9,171 bases of DNA from Pedobacter sp. UBA1654 (GCA_002320935.1 DCLG01000086.1:12701-21871); one strand, 5' to 3'; shown: positions 1 to 7,264, counted from the stretch's first letter. Notes: generated from the letters alone by a model not told the origin. Program-made: numbers and translations.

Positions 1-698
1 AGGATGTCAATAGAGCCATAATCGCTCATCAACTCCGACAGCTGGTTGTGGGTAAAGGTCTTAAACTGGTTCCAGCGCCATGGGTGCTTGCGGATGTCGT
101 AATTCGTATTGCGATCTGGTGTAGCATACTTGGACCACCAAAAATATTGCGAGTGCCAGTCCGGCTTGGAAAAGTAAGCGCCGATCATAAAGTCCTGCTT
201 GCGGAAAGCATCAAACACATGCTTAGCAACATCTTTACGCGGATTATTCGCGAAGGTACCTTTGGCAATGCTGAAATCAGATTGTTTGGTATCGAACATG
301 GCAAAACCATCATGATGTTTGGTTGTGAACACCATATACTTCATGCCGGCATCTTTTCCAGCCTTTGCCCATTGCTCTGGATCAAACTTCAGCGGATTAA
401 ATTCTTTACTCAGGCCCCAGTACCATTTCTTGTAATCTTCATACGCAACGGTACTATCGCGCTCAATCCAGGGTTCTGAGCAGAGCTCCCAAGACTCAAT
501 GATCCCCGGAACGGCATACAGCCCCCAGTGGATCAACATGCCGAACTTCTGGTCCTGCCATTGATCCAGCTTCTGCCGGACCTCGGGTTCTTTTGGCCAT
601 TCATAGTTTGTGCTTTGCTGGTGCACACCATTCTGTGCCTGCGCTTTGCCGAATGCTGAGAGTGCTAAGACTAAGAGGGCGTAGGTTTTGATCCGCAT
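1..698 (-). CDS. alpha-L-fucosidase, GH29 (GH29-A-like), N-terminal part, cut by the window edge
   Basis: Secreted glycoside hydrolase predicted to release L-fucose from glycans by a retaining mechanism. I translated it from an ATG at 698-696; 232 codons plus two bases lie in the window and the 3' end is missing. Residues 1-21 form a type I signal peptide (MRIK, hydrophobic core, AQA then QN), so it acts in the periplasm or outside the cell. Family marks are FGMLIHWGLYAVPG (52-65), a WELCSEPW segment (70-77), KYMVFTTKHHDGFAMFD (120-136, carrying the substrate-binding His pair) and SELMSDYGSIDI just before the edge. In GH29 that last segment leads directly into the WFDG motif with the nucleophile Asp, so the nucleophile should lie a few residues beyond base 1 and cannot be checked. 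The gene lies 57 nt downstream of a second GH29 gene on the same strand, suggesting one transcript. No clear Shine-Dalgarno is visible, as is usual in this phylum. Family call is firm; exact linkage specificity is unknown. Confidence 0.93.
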   Translation of the reverse strand, partial: MRIKTYALLVLALSAFGKAQAQNGVHQQSTNYEWPKEPEVRQKLDQWQDQKFGMLIHWGLYAVPGIIESWELCSEPWIERDSTVAYEDYKKWYWGLSKEFNPLKFDPEQWAKAGKDAGMKYMVFTTKHHDGFAMFDTKQSDFSIAKGTFANNPRKDVAKHVFDAFRKQDFMIGAYFSKPDWHSQYFWWSKYATPDRNTNYDIRKHPWRWNQFKTFTHNQLSELMSDYGSIDI

Positions 699-755
699 GG
701 AGATTTTTAAATTATGAGTTGTTGATGTTTTATTTGATAGTTAATAATGATGATC

Positions 756-2696
756 TTATTTCCGTATACCGAGTTCTGCTATGGTGATGCCCTTGCCATC
801 CAGGCTACGTTTTCCAACAAAGCGAATGTAACGTGCCTGCACTTTTTCCTTCAGGCTGATCACCTGTTCTATAGGGTTTGCCATGATGTTGGAGAACTCT
901 CCTGATGCAACTTCTCTGTAGTCCTTTCCGTCCTCACTTACAAAGAAGCTATACTGATCGGCAACGCCGTCGGTTTTCTTATCCTGTCTCGGTAAATAAC
1001 TAAAAGCAGCAATTTCTACAGGGAAACCAAGGTCTATATCAATGCTTGCAGGCTTGAAAACTGCTGCGCTTTCCGCACTCCAGATGGAAGCTGCATTACC
1101 GTCTATTGCATTTTGAACCTTGTCGCCAGCAGAAGAAGCAATCACCTTCCAGCCGCTCTTACTTACCTCAGCGGCATGCTTAGCAGGTGCCGGACTTGCC
1201 TCCATGCGCTTTGGTTCCATATACAGGCCGAAGTCGCTCAGGGCAATGCTTACTGGTGATTTGCTGATGGTCAGGCGCAACTGCCTGGCTTTTACAGGTT
1301 CCGGCAAACGGATCAGGCGATTTGCGCCGATGCTGGTCGCAGCACCAATTTTTTCCCATTTATTGTTACGCAATGCTTCTACTTCCACCGCCTCTATGCG
1401 CTGACCAAGTTTGATGTTCTCTCTTAATCTGATCACATTAAATGTACGTTCCTGTGGTAAGGTGATCGTCAACGTTGGTGTATGTACCGCATCATCCGTG
1501 CTCCAGTAGGAGTAACGATCCTCGTCAAGCAGGTTTGCAGGGCCAAACTTCGATGCGCTGTTTGCCCGCACATTGGAGGCTTTCAGGTTTGCGCCTTTTG
1601 CCAGATTGGTGCTAAAGGTTTCTTTCAGCAGTTCACCAAAACCTTTCAGTGCATTTACATCCGTATCATCCAACAAACCATCGCGGTTTGGCGATAAACC
1701 CAGATCTAAATTTGCACCACGGCCCACGCTTTTATAATAAAGATCCATTAAGGTGGACGGTGATTTCACCTGGTGGTTCTGACTGGCATGGTAGAACCAT
1801 CCCGGACGCAGGGAAACATCGGCTTCTGCCGGCATCCAGTACTTGCCGTTCCGCGTACCTTCAATACCCCTTAGGTGCTGCACATAACCGTTGGCTGGTG
1901 TCTTACCCGAGTCCGGCGCAAGCGGTGTGTACGTTGCCTAACTGGTCTCGCCTGCATGCCCCTCCTCATTACCAACCCATCGTACATCCGGGCCAACATC
2001 TCCGAAGATCACAGCATCAGGTTGCATTTTCCTGGTGATGGCCCAGGTATTCGGCCAGTCATAATACGTGGTGCGGTCGATCTTTCGCGTTTCATTCGCA
2101 CCACCATAATAGCCATCGCCACCATTGGCACCATCATGCCAGGAGATGAACAGCTTGCCATAATTGCTGTACACTTCCCGCAATTGTTCGCGGTAGATCT
2201 CCAGGTATTTCGGTGTGCCATAATGTGGACTGTTGCGGTCCCATGGAGATACGTAAACGCCAAGCTTCATGCCCAATGCGTCGCATGCTTCACGGTATTC
2301 CTGCAGCATATCCCCTTTTCCATCCTTCCATGGCGTATTGCTGATGTTGTGCGGTGTTGTCTTGGTTGGCCAGATGCACAAACCATCATGGTGTTTCGCC
2401 ACCACAACCACACCCTTAAAGCCGGCTGCTTTTGCTGCTGCCACAATCTGTTTCGCATCAAACTTCACTGGGTTCAAAATACCGGGATCTTCATCTCCAA
2501 AGCCCCATTCTTTATCGGTGTAAGTGTCTACACCAAAATGAATAAGTGCATACATCTCCATTTCATGCCATTCCAGCTGTGCCGGTGTAGGCAAGGCGCC
2601 ATAGGGTTTGGGTGCCGACTGGCCAAAGCTGACCAGACTTGAAAGGCATATCAATGAGGATACGCAAAGTGATTTTGAAAAAGAGGTTCTTCTCAT
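756..2696 (-). pseudogene. alpha-L-fucosidase, GH29-B-like with two discoidin-like domains, interrupted by an in-frame TAG
   Basis: The frame from ATG 2696 to TAA 756 would encode 646 residues but has one TAG at 1938-1940 (codon 253). Residues 1 to about 26 are a signal peptide. The catalytic domain shows ALIHFGVDTYTDKEWGFGDE (50-69), AKHHDG (100-105), FISWHDGANGG (183-193) with probable nucleophile Asp188, and VRWVGNEEGHAGETS (238-252), whose Glu244 or Glu245 is the likely acid/base by remembered alignment with GH29-B enzymes. After the stop the same frame continues ATYTPLAPDSGK, then PAEADVSLRPGWFYH (about 289-303), which completes the barrel. Two beta-sandwich domains follow, at roughly 368-495 and 508-646; the second is F5/8 type C (CBM32-like), with an AIDGNAASIWSAE segment. 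Family members have Trp after GET-S/N, so TGG to TAG explains the break. The 252-residue product would keep both catalytic residues but lack the barrel end and binding domains, so it is probably inactive. The start lies 10 nt after the dctA stop. Sequencing error remains possible. Confidence 0.9.
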
Positions 2697-2706
2697 GCTT
2701 AGGTTT

Positions 2707-3981
2707 TTAACTTATATTTTCTTCAGCCTGCTCAATCCTTGTGGACTGGATGGCAAGCTGGTATTTACTTTCATCAAATTCTCCCTCACTTTTCGCGACC
2801 ACGATCGTGGCAATGCCATTGCCGATCATGTTGGTAATGGCACGTGCTTCAGACATAAAGCGGTCTACACCCAGTAGGATGGCAATATGCTCCACCGGCA
2901 TGATCTTTAAAGCCGTCAGTGTGGAAGCCAGGACAATAAAGCCACTTCCCGTAACACCTGCAGCACCTTTGGACGTCACCATCAGCACAGCGAGGATGGT
3001 CATCTGCTGACCAAGATCTAAAGGCACATGGAATACCTGTGCAAGAAATATGACAGCCATGGACAGGTAAATGGCGGTGCCATCCAGATTGAAGGAATAA
3101 CCTGTCGGAATCACCAGTCCAACCACCGACTTCTTACAGCCAATCGCTTCCATTTTCTGCATCATGCTTGGCAGCACAGATTCCGAGGAAGAGGTGCCCA
3201 ACACGATCAGGATCTCCTGCCGGATGAATTTAAGATAGCTCCATAAGGAGAACTTATAATAGCGGCAGATGCCATTGAGTACTACAAATATAAACAGGAA
3301 GCAGGTCATGTAGACCGAGCCCATGAGTTTAGCCATGGGCAGCAGCGTATGCAGCCCGTAAGTACCAACGCTATAGGCCATACCGCCAAATGCACCCACC
3401 GGTGCCAGGCGCATAACGATCTTCATGATGTTAAAAAAAACCTTCGAGACTTTGTCCATACCCCGCAATACAGAGGCGCCTTCTGCCCCCATCTTGTTCA
3501 GCCCGTAGCCGAAAAGTATGGCAAAGAATAAGATTTGAAGGATATCACCCTTGGTGAAAGACTCAAAGATGTTCCTTGGAATAATGTGGAAGAAAAACTC
3601 CGTCCAATCAATGCTTTCGCCCTGTTGGGCATAGGATTGAATCTTTGCAACGTCGCCATCCGCAGCAGGCACGCCAACACCGGGTTTAAGCAGGTTGGCA
3701 ACAACCAGACCTATGGCAATGGCCAGTGTGGAAACGATCTCGAAGTACAGTAATGCTTTTCCACCAACGCGACCGACCTTTTTCATATCCCCCATATGTG
3801 CGATACCCAGCACGATGGTAAGGAATACGATTGGCGCGATCAGCATGGTGATCAGGTTGATGAAGCCCTGGCTGATCAGCTTTGCCTGCGGTGCAAAGCC
3901 GGGAACAAAGGTGCCCACAAGGATACCCAGCGTAATCGCAAGAAGGACCTGGAAGGTTAAGTTCGCGCCGATTTTCTTCAT
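2707..3981 (-). CDS. dctA: C4-dicarboxylate:cation symporter, DctA type
   Basis: Inner-membrane importer of succinate, fumarate or malate driven by a cation gradient, of the dicarboxylate/amino acid:cation symporter (DAACS/SLC1) family. Its 424 residues match the family length and it resembles E. coli DctA throughout. Visible motifs are MLIAPIVFLTIVLGIAHM (46-63), the serine-rich hairpin 1 GTSSSESVLPSMMQKME (262-278), PTGYSFNLDGTAIYLSM in TM7 (292-308) with the N-x-DGT cation motif (298-302), hairpin 2 SKGAAGVTGSGFIVLA (337-352) and TM8 GVDRFMSEARAITNMIGNG (371-389). By remembered alignment with GltPh, Arg380 matches the carboxylate-binding Arg397, while the Asp394 that holds the amino group is Ser377 here, as in DctA; this favours dicarboxylates over amino acids. 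The gene starts 74 nt after the ABC exporter stop, and its own stop is 10 nt before the fucosidase start, so it is probably cotranscribed with the fucosidases. No frame damage is seen. The exact substrate is inferred. Confidence 0.94.
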   Translation of the reverse strand: MKKIGANLTFQVLLAITLGILVGTFVPGFAPQAKLISQGFINLITMLIAPIVFLTIVLGIAHMGDMKKVGRVGGKALLYFEIVSTLAIAIGLVVANLLKPGVGVPAADGDVAKIQSYAQQGESIDWTEFFFHIIPRNIFESFTKGDILQILFFAILFGYGLNKMGAEGASVLRGMDKVSKVFFNIMKIVMRLAPVGAFGGMAYSVGTYGLHTLLPMAKLMGSVYMTCFLFIFVVLNGICRYYKFSLWSYLKFIRQEILIVLGTSSSESVLPSMMQKMEAIGCKKSVVGLVIPTGYSFNLDGTAIYLSMAVIFLAQVFHVPLDLGQQMTILAVLMVTSKGAAGVTGSGFIVLASTLTALKIMPVEHIAILLGVDRFMSEARAITNMIGNGIATIVVAKSEGEFDESKYQLAIQSTRIEQAEENIS

Positions 3982-4032
3982 TTGCCGATATTACGAATTT
4001 TGGCGGATTTTACCAGCAAGGCGCAAGTACCT

Positions 4033-4053
4033 GATTCGTTACGTAAGCAAATC
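4033..4053. promoter_or_regulatory. Palindromic sequence upstream of dctA, possible operator
   Basis: The 74-nt gap between the ABC exporter stop and the dctA start contains TTACGTAA (4039-4046), a perfect 8-bp palindrome, with partly symmetric flanks (GATTCG to the left, GCAAATC to the right). No T-run follows on the minus strand, so it is not a terminator. It may be a transcription-factor site controlling dctA and the fucosidases, but a chance match is quite possible. I see no clear -7 element in this gap. Confidence 0.25.
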
Positions 4054-4055
4054 TC

Positions 4056-5825
4056 TTAGGTGGCAATGCCGCCCGAATGGAACTGCAGGTCGTAAAGTCG
4101 TTTATAGTAACCGTCGATCTTTAACAACTCCTGATGCGTACCTTTCTCTTTAATCTCACCTTTATCGAGCACAATGATCTGGTCTGCTTTCTGTATGGTT
4201 GATAACCGGTGCGCAATTACGATGGCAGTCCGGCCATACATGAGGTTATCGATAGCATGTTGGATCAGCAGCTCTGTTTCGGTATCTACCGAAGATGTCG
4301 CTTCATCAAGCACCAGAATGGATGGATTATAGACCAGGGCACGGATGAAAGAAATCAGCTGCGCTTGTCCTGCAGAAAGTGTAGAACCACGTTCCATAAC
4401 GTTATACTGGTATCCGCCCGGAAGTCTTTGGATAAATTCATGCGCACCAACTTTCTTTGCTGCATCCACTACTTCCTCCATCGTAATTTCCGGATTGCTC
4501 AGTGTGATGTTGTTAAAAATGGTATCTGAGAACAGGAAGACATCCTGTAGTACGGTGGCAATATTTTGCCTCAGGAAATTCAGATCATACTTATGAATGT
4601 TTACACCATCAACCAGCACTTCCCCTTTCTGGATCTCATAAAAACGGTTCAGGATGTTGATGGTTGAAGATTTCCCTGCTCCGGTAGCACCAACAAGTGC
4701 TATCGTCTGCCCGGCTTTTACTTCGAAACTCAGGTTCTTTAATACATAATGCTCATCATTATAGGCAAACCAGACATTCTTAAAAGCAATTTCACCCTTC
4801 ATTTTTGCCGGTGCAAGTGTTCCGGTGTCGCTCGTCAGCTCATCGGTATCAAGTACTTTAAAAACACGTTCAGCACCGACCATACCCATCTGCAGAGTAT
4901 TGAATTTATCTGCAAGCTCCCGGATCGGACGGAACAACATGGTAATGTATAGCAGGAACTCGGTAATGGTTCCCGGCGTTACGTCCAGCGGTTTCTCCAG
5001 AATACTTTTGGCACCGTACCAAACCAATAAACCCATGGATACTGCAGAAATAATCTCCACAACCGGGAAAAAGATGGAATAATACCAGTTGGAGCGGATA
5101 TTGGCATCCCGGTAACGGGAGTTAATCTTTTTAAACTTGCGGTATTCCTGCTCTTCCCTGGCGAAGTATTGTATAATCGAAATGCCGGTAATGTGTTCCT
5201 GCAGGTAAGTGTTCAGGTTGGAAACCTCAGTACGAATCTGCTGAAAAGCCGATTTGATGGCCTTCTGGAACATAACAGTAGCCACGATCAGCAAAGGCAA
5301 TGGAAGCAGTACCACAACGGTTAGCGCAACATCACGGTAGAGCATAACAGCCACGATCACAATGACCATAAGCACATCGCCGATGATGACAATCAGCCCT
5401 TCGGAGAAGATGTCTGCAATGGTTTCCAGATCGGATACCGTACGGGTGATGAGCTGTCCGATAGGCGTTTTATCAAAGAACTTTAAGCGCAGTTTCGTGA
5501 TGTGATTAAACACTGCGATGCGAAGGTCTTTGATCGCCGACTGCCCCAAAGTATTGGTGAGTAAGGTATGGCTGTACTGAATGACACTTTGCAGCACCAG
5601 CAAGATGATCATGATAATGGTCATGTTTAGCAATCCGTTGTAATCACCTTTTAAAATATGCTCATCTAAGGTGTATTTGATCAGGAAAGGGCGCACGGGC
5701 GCAACAAGCGCCAATAGGATCGTCAGGACTACCGAATAGATGAAAATGTTCTTGTAAGGCTTTACATACTGAAAGATCCTTTTTAACAAGTTTATATTGA
5801 TAACGTCCCCTGAGATCTTCGACAT
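4056..5825 (-). CDS. ABC exporter half-transporter (permease fused to ATPase), MsbA/multidrug type
   Basis: Type IV ABC exporter of 589 residues that should form a dimer in the inner membrane and pump a lipid, peptide or drug outward using ATP. The N-terminal transmembrane domain (about 20-310) has six predicted helices. It contains the exporter coupling segments FFDKTPIGQLITRTVSDLE (116-134) and YLQEHITGISIIQYFAREEQ (207-226). The nucleotide-binding domain (about 345-580) is complete: Walker A GATGAGKSS (379-387, Lys385), Q-loop Gln427 in TVLQDVFLFSD, signature LSAGQ (483-487), Walker B ILVLDEATSSVD (503-514) with catalytic Glu508, D-loop, and switch His539 in IAHRLST. With its catalytic Glu intact it can serve as a homodimer. 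Signature Gly-to-Ala (LSAGQ for LSGGQ) and AQL after it differ from the textbook motif, though LSAGQ or LSVGQ is frequent in Bacteroidota exporters. The ATG is 1 nt past the truA stop, implying translational coupling. The transported substrate cannot be told from sequence. Confidence 0.95.
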   Translation of the reverse strand: MSKISGDVININLLKRIFQYVKPYKNIFIYSVVLTILLALVAPVRPFLIKYTLDEHILKGDYNGLLNMTIIMIILLVLQSVIQYSHTLLTNTLGQSAIKDLRIAVFNHITKLRLKFFDKTPIGQLITRTVSDLETIADIFSEGLIVIIGDVLMVIVIVAVMLYRDVALTVVVLLPLPLLIVATVMFQKAIKSAFQQIRTEVSNLNTYLQEHITGISIIQYFAREEQEYRKFKKINSRYRDANIRSNWYYSIFFPVVEIISAVSMGLLVWYGAKSILEKPLDVTPGTITEFLLYITMLFRPIRELADKFNTLQMGMVGAERVFKVLDTDELTSDTGTLAPAKMKGEIAFKNVWFAYNDEHYVLKNLSFEVKAGQTIALVGATGAGKSSTINILNRFYEIQKGEVLVDGVNIHKYDLNFLRQNIATVLQDVFLFSDTIFNNITLSNPEITMEEVVDAAKKVGAHEFIQRLPGGYQYNVMERGSTLSAGQAQLISFIRALVYNPSILVLDEATSSVDTETELLIQHAIDNLMYGRTAIVIAHRLSTIQKADQIIVLDKGEIKEKGTHQELLKIDGYYKRLYDLQFHSGGIAT

Positions 5826-5826
5826 T

Positions 5827-6579
5827 TTACTTTACAAATGGGTAAGTCACGCGAACCAGGTACAGGCCACAAGCCGGCACCGATTGTCCCGCATTACTCC
5901 GGTTTTTACTATTTATGATTTCCTCAATCGCTTCTACTGCAATTTCTTTTTTACCGATTCGGATCAAGGTGCCTACAATTGCCCGCACCATATTCCGCAG
6001 GAAACGATCTGCCTCGATGCTAAACACCAGCGCATCTCCCTCCCATTCAAACTTCGCCATTGTGATCTTACAGTTGTTGGTGAAGGTTTGTGTGTTCGAC
6101 TTACTAAAACACGAGAAGTCGGTATATTGTTGAAGGATTTCCGCAGCGCGATTCATCGCATCCAGGTCAAGGTCGCCTTTGAACAACCAGGAACGGTCCA
6201 GCCTGAATGGATCTTTATGAAAATGCAGGTAATATTTATAAGCACGGGAGGTGGCATGAAAACGGGCATGTGCATCAGGCGCCACTAAAAAGATCCGCTT
6301 GATGGCAATATCATAAGGCAGCAGCGCATTGATACTGCCCACAGATTGACTCACCTTTTCCGGATCTACATGCTGCAGATCCACGTGTGCAAAGAATTGC
6401 GTGGCATGAACTCCGGTGTCGGTGCGTCCACATCCAAGCGAACTCAGTGGCTGTCTGAAGAAGGTTGTAAGCGCCTTATCAAGACATTCCTGTACGGTTA
6501 CTGCGTTTGGCTGCACCTGCCAGCCGTGGTATGCTGTACCATTGTAAGCCAGCTCTATGAAAAAACGGTTTGAAGTCAC
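5827..6579 (-). CDS. truA: tRNA pseudouridine(38-40) synthase TruA
   Basis: Cytoplasmic enzyme that isomerises uridine to pseudouridine at positions 38, 39 and 40 in the anticodon stem-loop of many tRNAs. The 250 residues fit the family length. The N-terminus FIELAYNGTAYHGWQVQPN (7-25) is typical. The catalytic Asp54 lies in GCGRTDTGVHA (49-59), with Arg52 beside it. Tyr114 in SRAYKYYLH matches the conserved active-site tyrosine. RFLRNMVRAIVGTLIRIG (192-209) and the C-terminal PACGLYLVRVTYP (235-247) complete the fold. The start is a GTG at 6579-6577: the frame is closed upstream by TAA, no ATG precedes it, and the next Met is far inside the conserved domain, so GTG is the only sensible start. 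A perfect Bacteroidota -7 element lies 4 nt upstream of it, which hints at a leaderless mRNA. It heads the minus-strand gene row and is closely coupled to the ABC exporter gene. Confidence 0.97.
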   Translation of the reverse strand: MTSNRFFIELAYNGTAYHGWQVQPNAVTVQECLDKALTTFFRQPLSSLGCGRTDTGVHATQFFAHVDLQHVDPEKVSQSVGSINALLPYDIAIKRIFLVAPDAHARFHATSRAYKYYLHFHKDPFRLDRSWLFKGDLDLDAMNRAAEILQQYTDFSCFSKSNTQTFTNNCKITMAKFEWEGDALVFSIEADRFLRNMVRAIVGTLIRIGKKEIAVEAIEEIINSKNRSNAGQSVPACGLYLVRVTYPFVK

Positions 6580-6583
6580 TTCT

Positions 6584-6592
6584 GCAAAAGTA
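6584..6592 (-). promoter_or_regulatory. Bacteroidota -7 promoter element for truA
   Basis: Read on the minus strand, the bases are TACTTTTGC, an exact match to the TAnnTTTGC consensus of the Bacteroidota housekeeping sigma factor. A TTG lies upstream with only 14 nt between, shorter than the usual 17-23, so the -33 element is weak. The expected transcription start falls on or next to the GTG start codon of truA. Motif is seen; function is inferred. Confidence 0.55.
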
Positions 6593-6645
6593 GTTGTTTA
6601 AGCTTTCAACTTAATATCTCATTATCCCGTTTTCAGATAAAAATG

Positions 6646-6653
6646 TATTTTTG
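6646..6653 (+). promoter_or_regulatory. Bacteroidota -7 promoter element for the DUF4293 gene
   Basis: TATTTTTG matches TAnnTTTG exactly. It sits about 18 nt upstream of the ATG at 6672, so transcription would begin near 6658-6661 and leave an A-rich leader of roughly 12 nt. I found no convincing TTG at the -33 spacing. Together with the truA element it forms a divergent promoter region of 92 nt. Confidence 0.5.
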
Positions 6654-6671
6654 ATCAAAAAAACAGATCTA

Positions 6672-7127
6672 ATGATACAAAGAATACAATCCGTTTGGTT
6701 TTTCCTTGCCGCTGTAAGCATCTCCTTATTGTTAATGACCCCGATCGTAAGTAAGGTGGTCAATGATTCTGAATACTGGATCAATGCCATTGGCCTTTAC
6801 CAGCAGACGAATGGTAAGACCAACCTGGATGTTTTTATCCCTGTAGCGATTTTAACCATTCTGGCAGCGGTAATGTTGCTTTTTACAATCTTCAGCTATG
6901 CGGACCGCAAAAAGCAGAAGACCTTCGCTTTTATAAGTCTTGTGATTATCTTAGTATTGTCAGTTTTAACCTATATCTATCTGGCTCAAATGCCGGGCGG
7001 ACTGGAAGGCGTAAGCTACAAACTCGGCGCATTTCTACCATTAATTTCGATCATTTTCATTGGTTTAGGCGTTCGAGGCATCAATAATGACGAGAAGCTG
7101 ATCAGATCTGCCGACCGGCTCCGATAG
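6672..7127 (+). CDS. DUF4293 family integral membrane protein
   Basis: Small inner-membrane protein of 151 residues, of unknown function, from a family largely limited to Bacteroidota. The start is set at the ATG giving MIQRIQSVWFFLAA, because family members begin MIQRIQSV; the frame stays open to a TTG at 6651, but that TTG overlaps the promoter element and adds nothing conserved. Four hydrophobic segments are visible, at about 7-27, 54-76, 84-105 and 117-134, with a short polar loop after the first (VNDSEYWINAIG) and a basic loop (YADRKKQK, 76-83) between the second and third. The C-terminus RGINNDEKLIRSADRLR (135-151) is the conserved family ending and stops exactly at the TAG. By the positive-inside rule the basic loop and C-terminus would be cytoplasmic. 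The gene diverges from truA and is followed by its own terminator, so it is probably monocistronic. Function cannot be assigned. Confidence 0.92.
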   Translation: MIQRIQSVWFFLAAVSISLLLMTPIVSKVVNDSEYWINAIGLYQQTNGKTNLDVFIPVAILTILAAVMLLFTIFSYADRKKQKTFAFISLVIILVLSVLTYIYLAQMPGGLEGVSYKLGAFLPLISIIFIGLGVRGINNDEKLIRSADRLR

Positions 7128-7170
7128 CAGGAACTTCTAAATACCTGATTTTTAATGAACTAGATTACCG

Positions 7171-7200
7171 CAGCCAATCCTTGATTGGCTGTTTTTATTT
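7171..7200 (+). terminator. Rho-independent terminator after the DUF4293 gene
   Basis: A 9-bp perfect stem, CAGCCAATC (7171-7179) pairing with GATTGGCTG (7183-7191), closes a CTT loop and is followed by TTTTTATTT. It lies 43 nt past the stop codon. There is no T-run on the other strand, so it acts only for plus-strand transcripts and separates this gene from the helicase. Confidence 0.9.
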
Positions 7201-7234
7201 ACTTCGCTACCAACGAAATACGGATTAAAAACCT

Positions 7235-7243
7235 TACCTTTGC
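7235..7243 (+). promoter_or_regulatory. Bacteroidota -7 promoter element for the DEAD-box helicase gene
   Basis: TACCTTTGC is an exact TAnnTTTGC match. It lies just after the upstream terminator and 21 nt before the ATG at 7265. Transcription should start near 7247-7250, giving a short leader rich in A and T (TTAATTAAAAAAGTTAAA). No TTG is found at the expected -33 spacing, so the upstream half is weak. Confidence 0.6.
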
Positions 7244-7264
7244 GGCTTAATTAAAAAAGTTAAA

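Noticed and set aside
48..479. Open frame of 143 codons on the plus strand near the left edge
   Set aside because: It is antisense to the left GH29 gene, whose translation is strongly conserved; no family resemblance was seen.
699..755. Possible promoter or terminator between the two fucosidases
   Set aside because: The 57 nt are AT-rich but hold no TAnnTTTG element and no stable hairpin with a T-run.
756..1883. The 3' part of the broken fucosidase as an independent gene starting at GTG 1883
   Set aside because: It starts in mid-domain, has no signal peptide and continues the same frame as the upstream part; it is the remnant after the TAG, not a separate gene.
1875..2642. Long open frame of 255 codons on the plus strand, antisense to the fucosidase
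   Set aside because: It mirrors the conserved GH29 coding frame, has a Cys/His/Ile-rich composition with no recognisable domain, and lacks a promoter. It is a shadow frame.
6651..6671. TTG at 6651 as the start of the DUF4293 protein
   Set aside because: The seven extra residues are not part of the family, the TTG lies inside the promoter element, and the ATG at 6672 gives the typical MIQRIQSV start.
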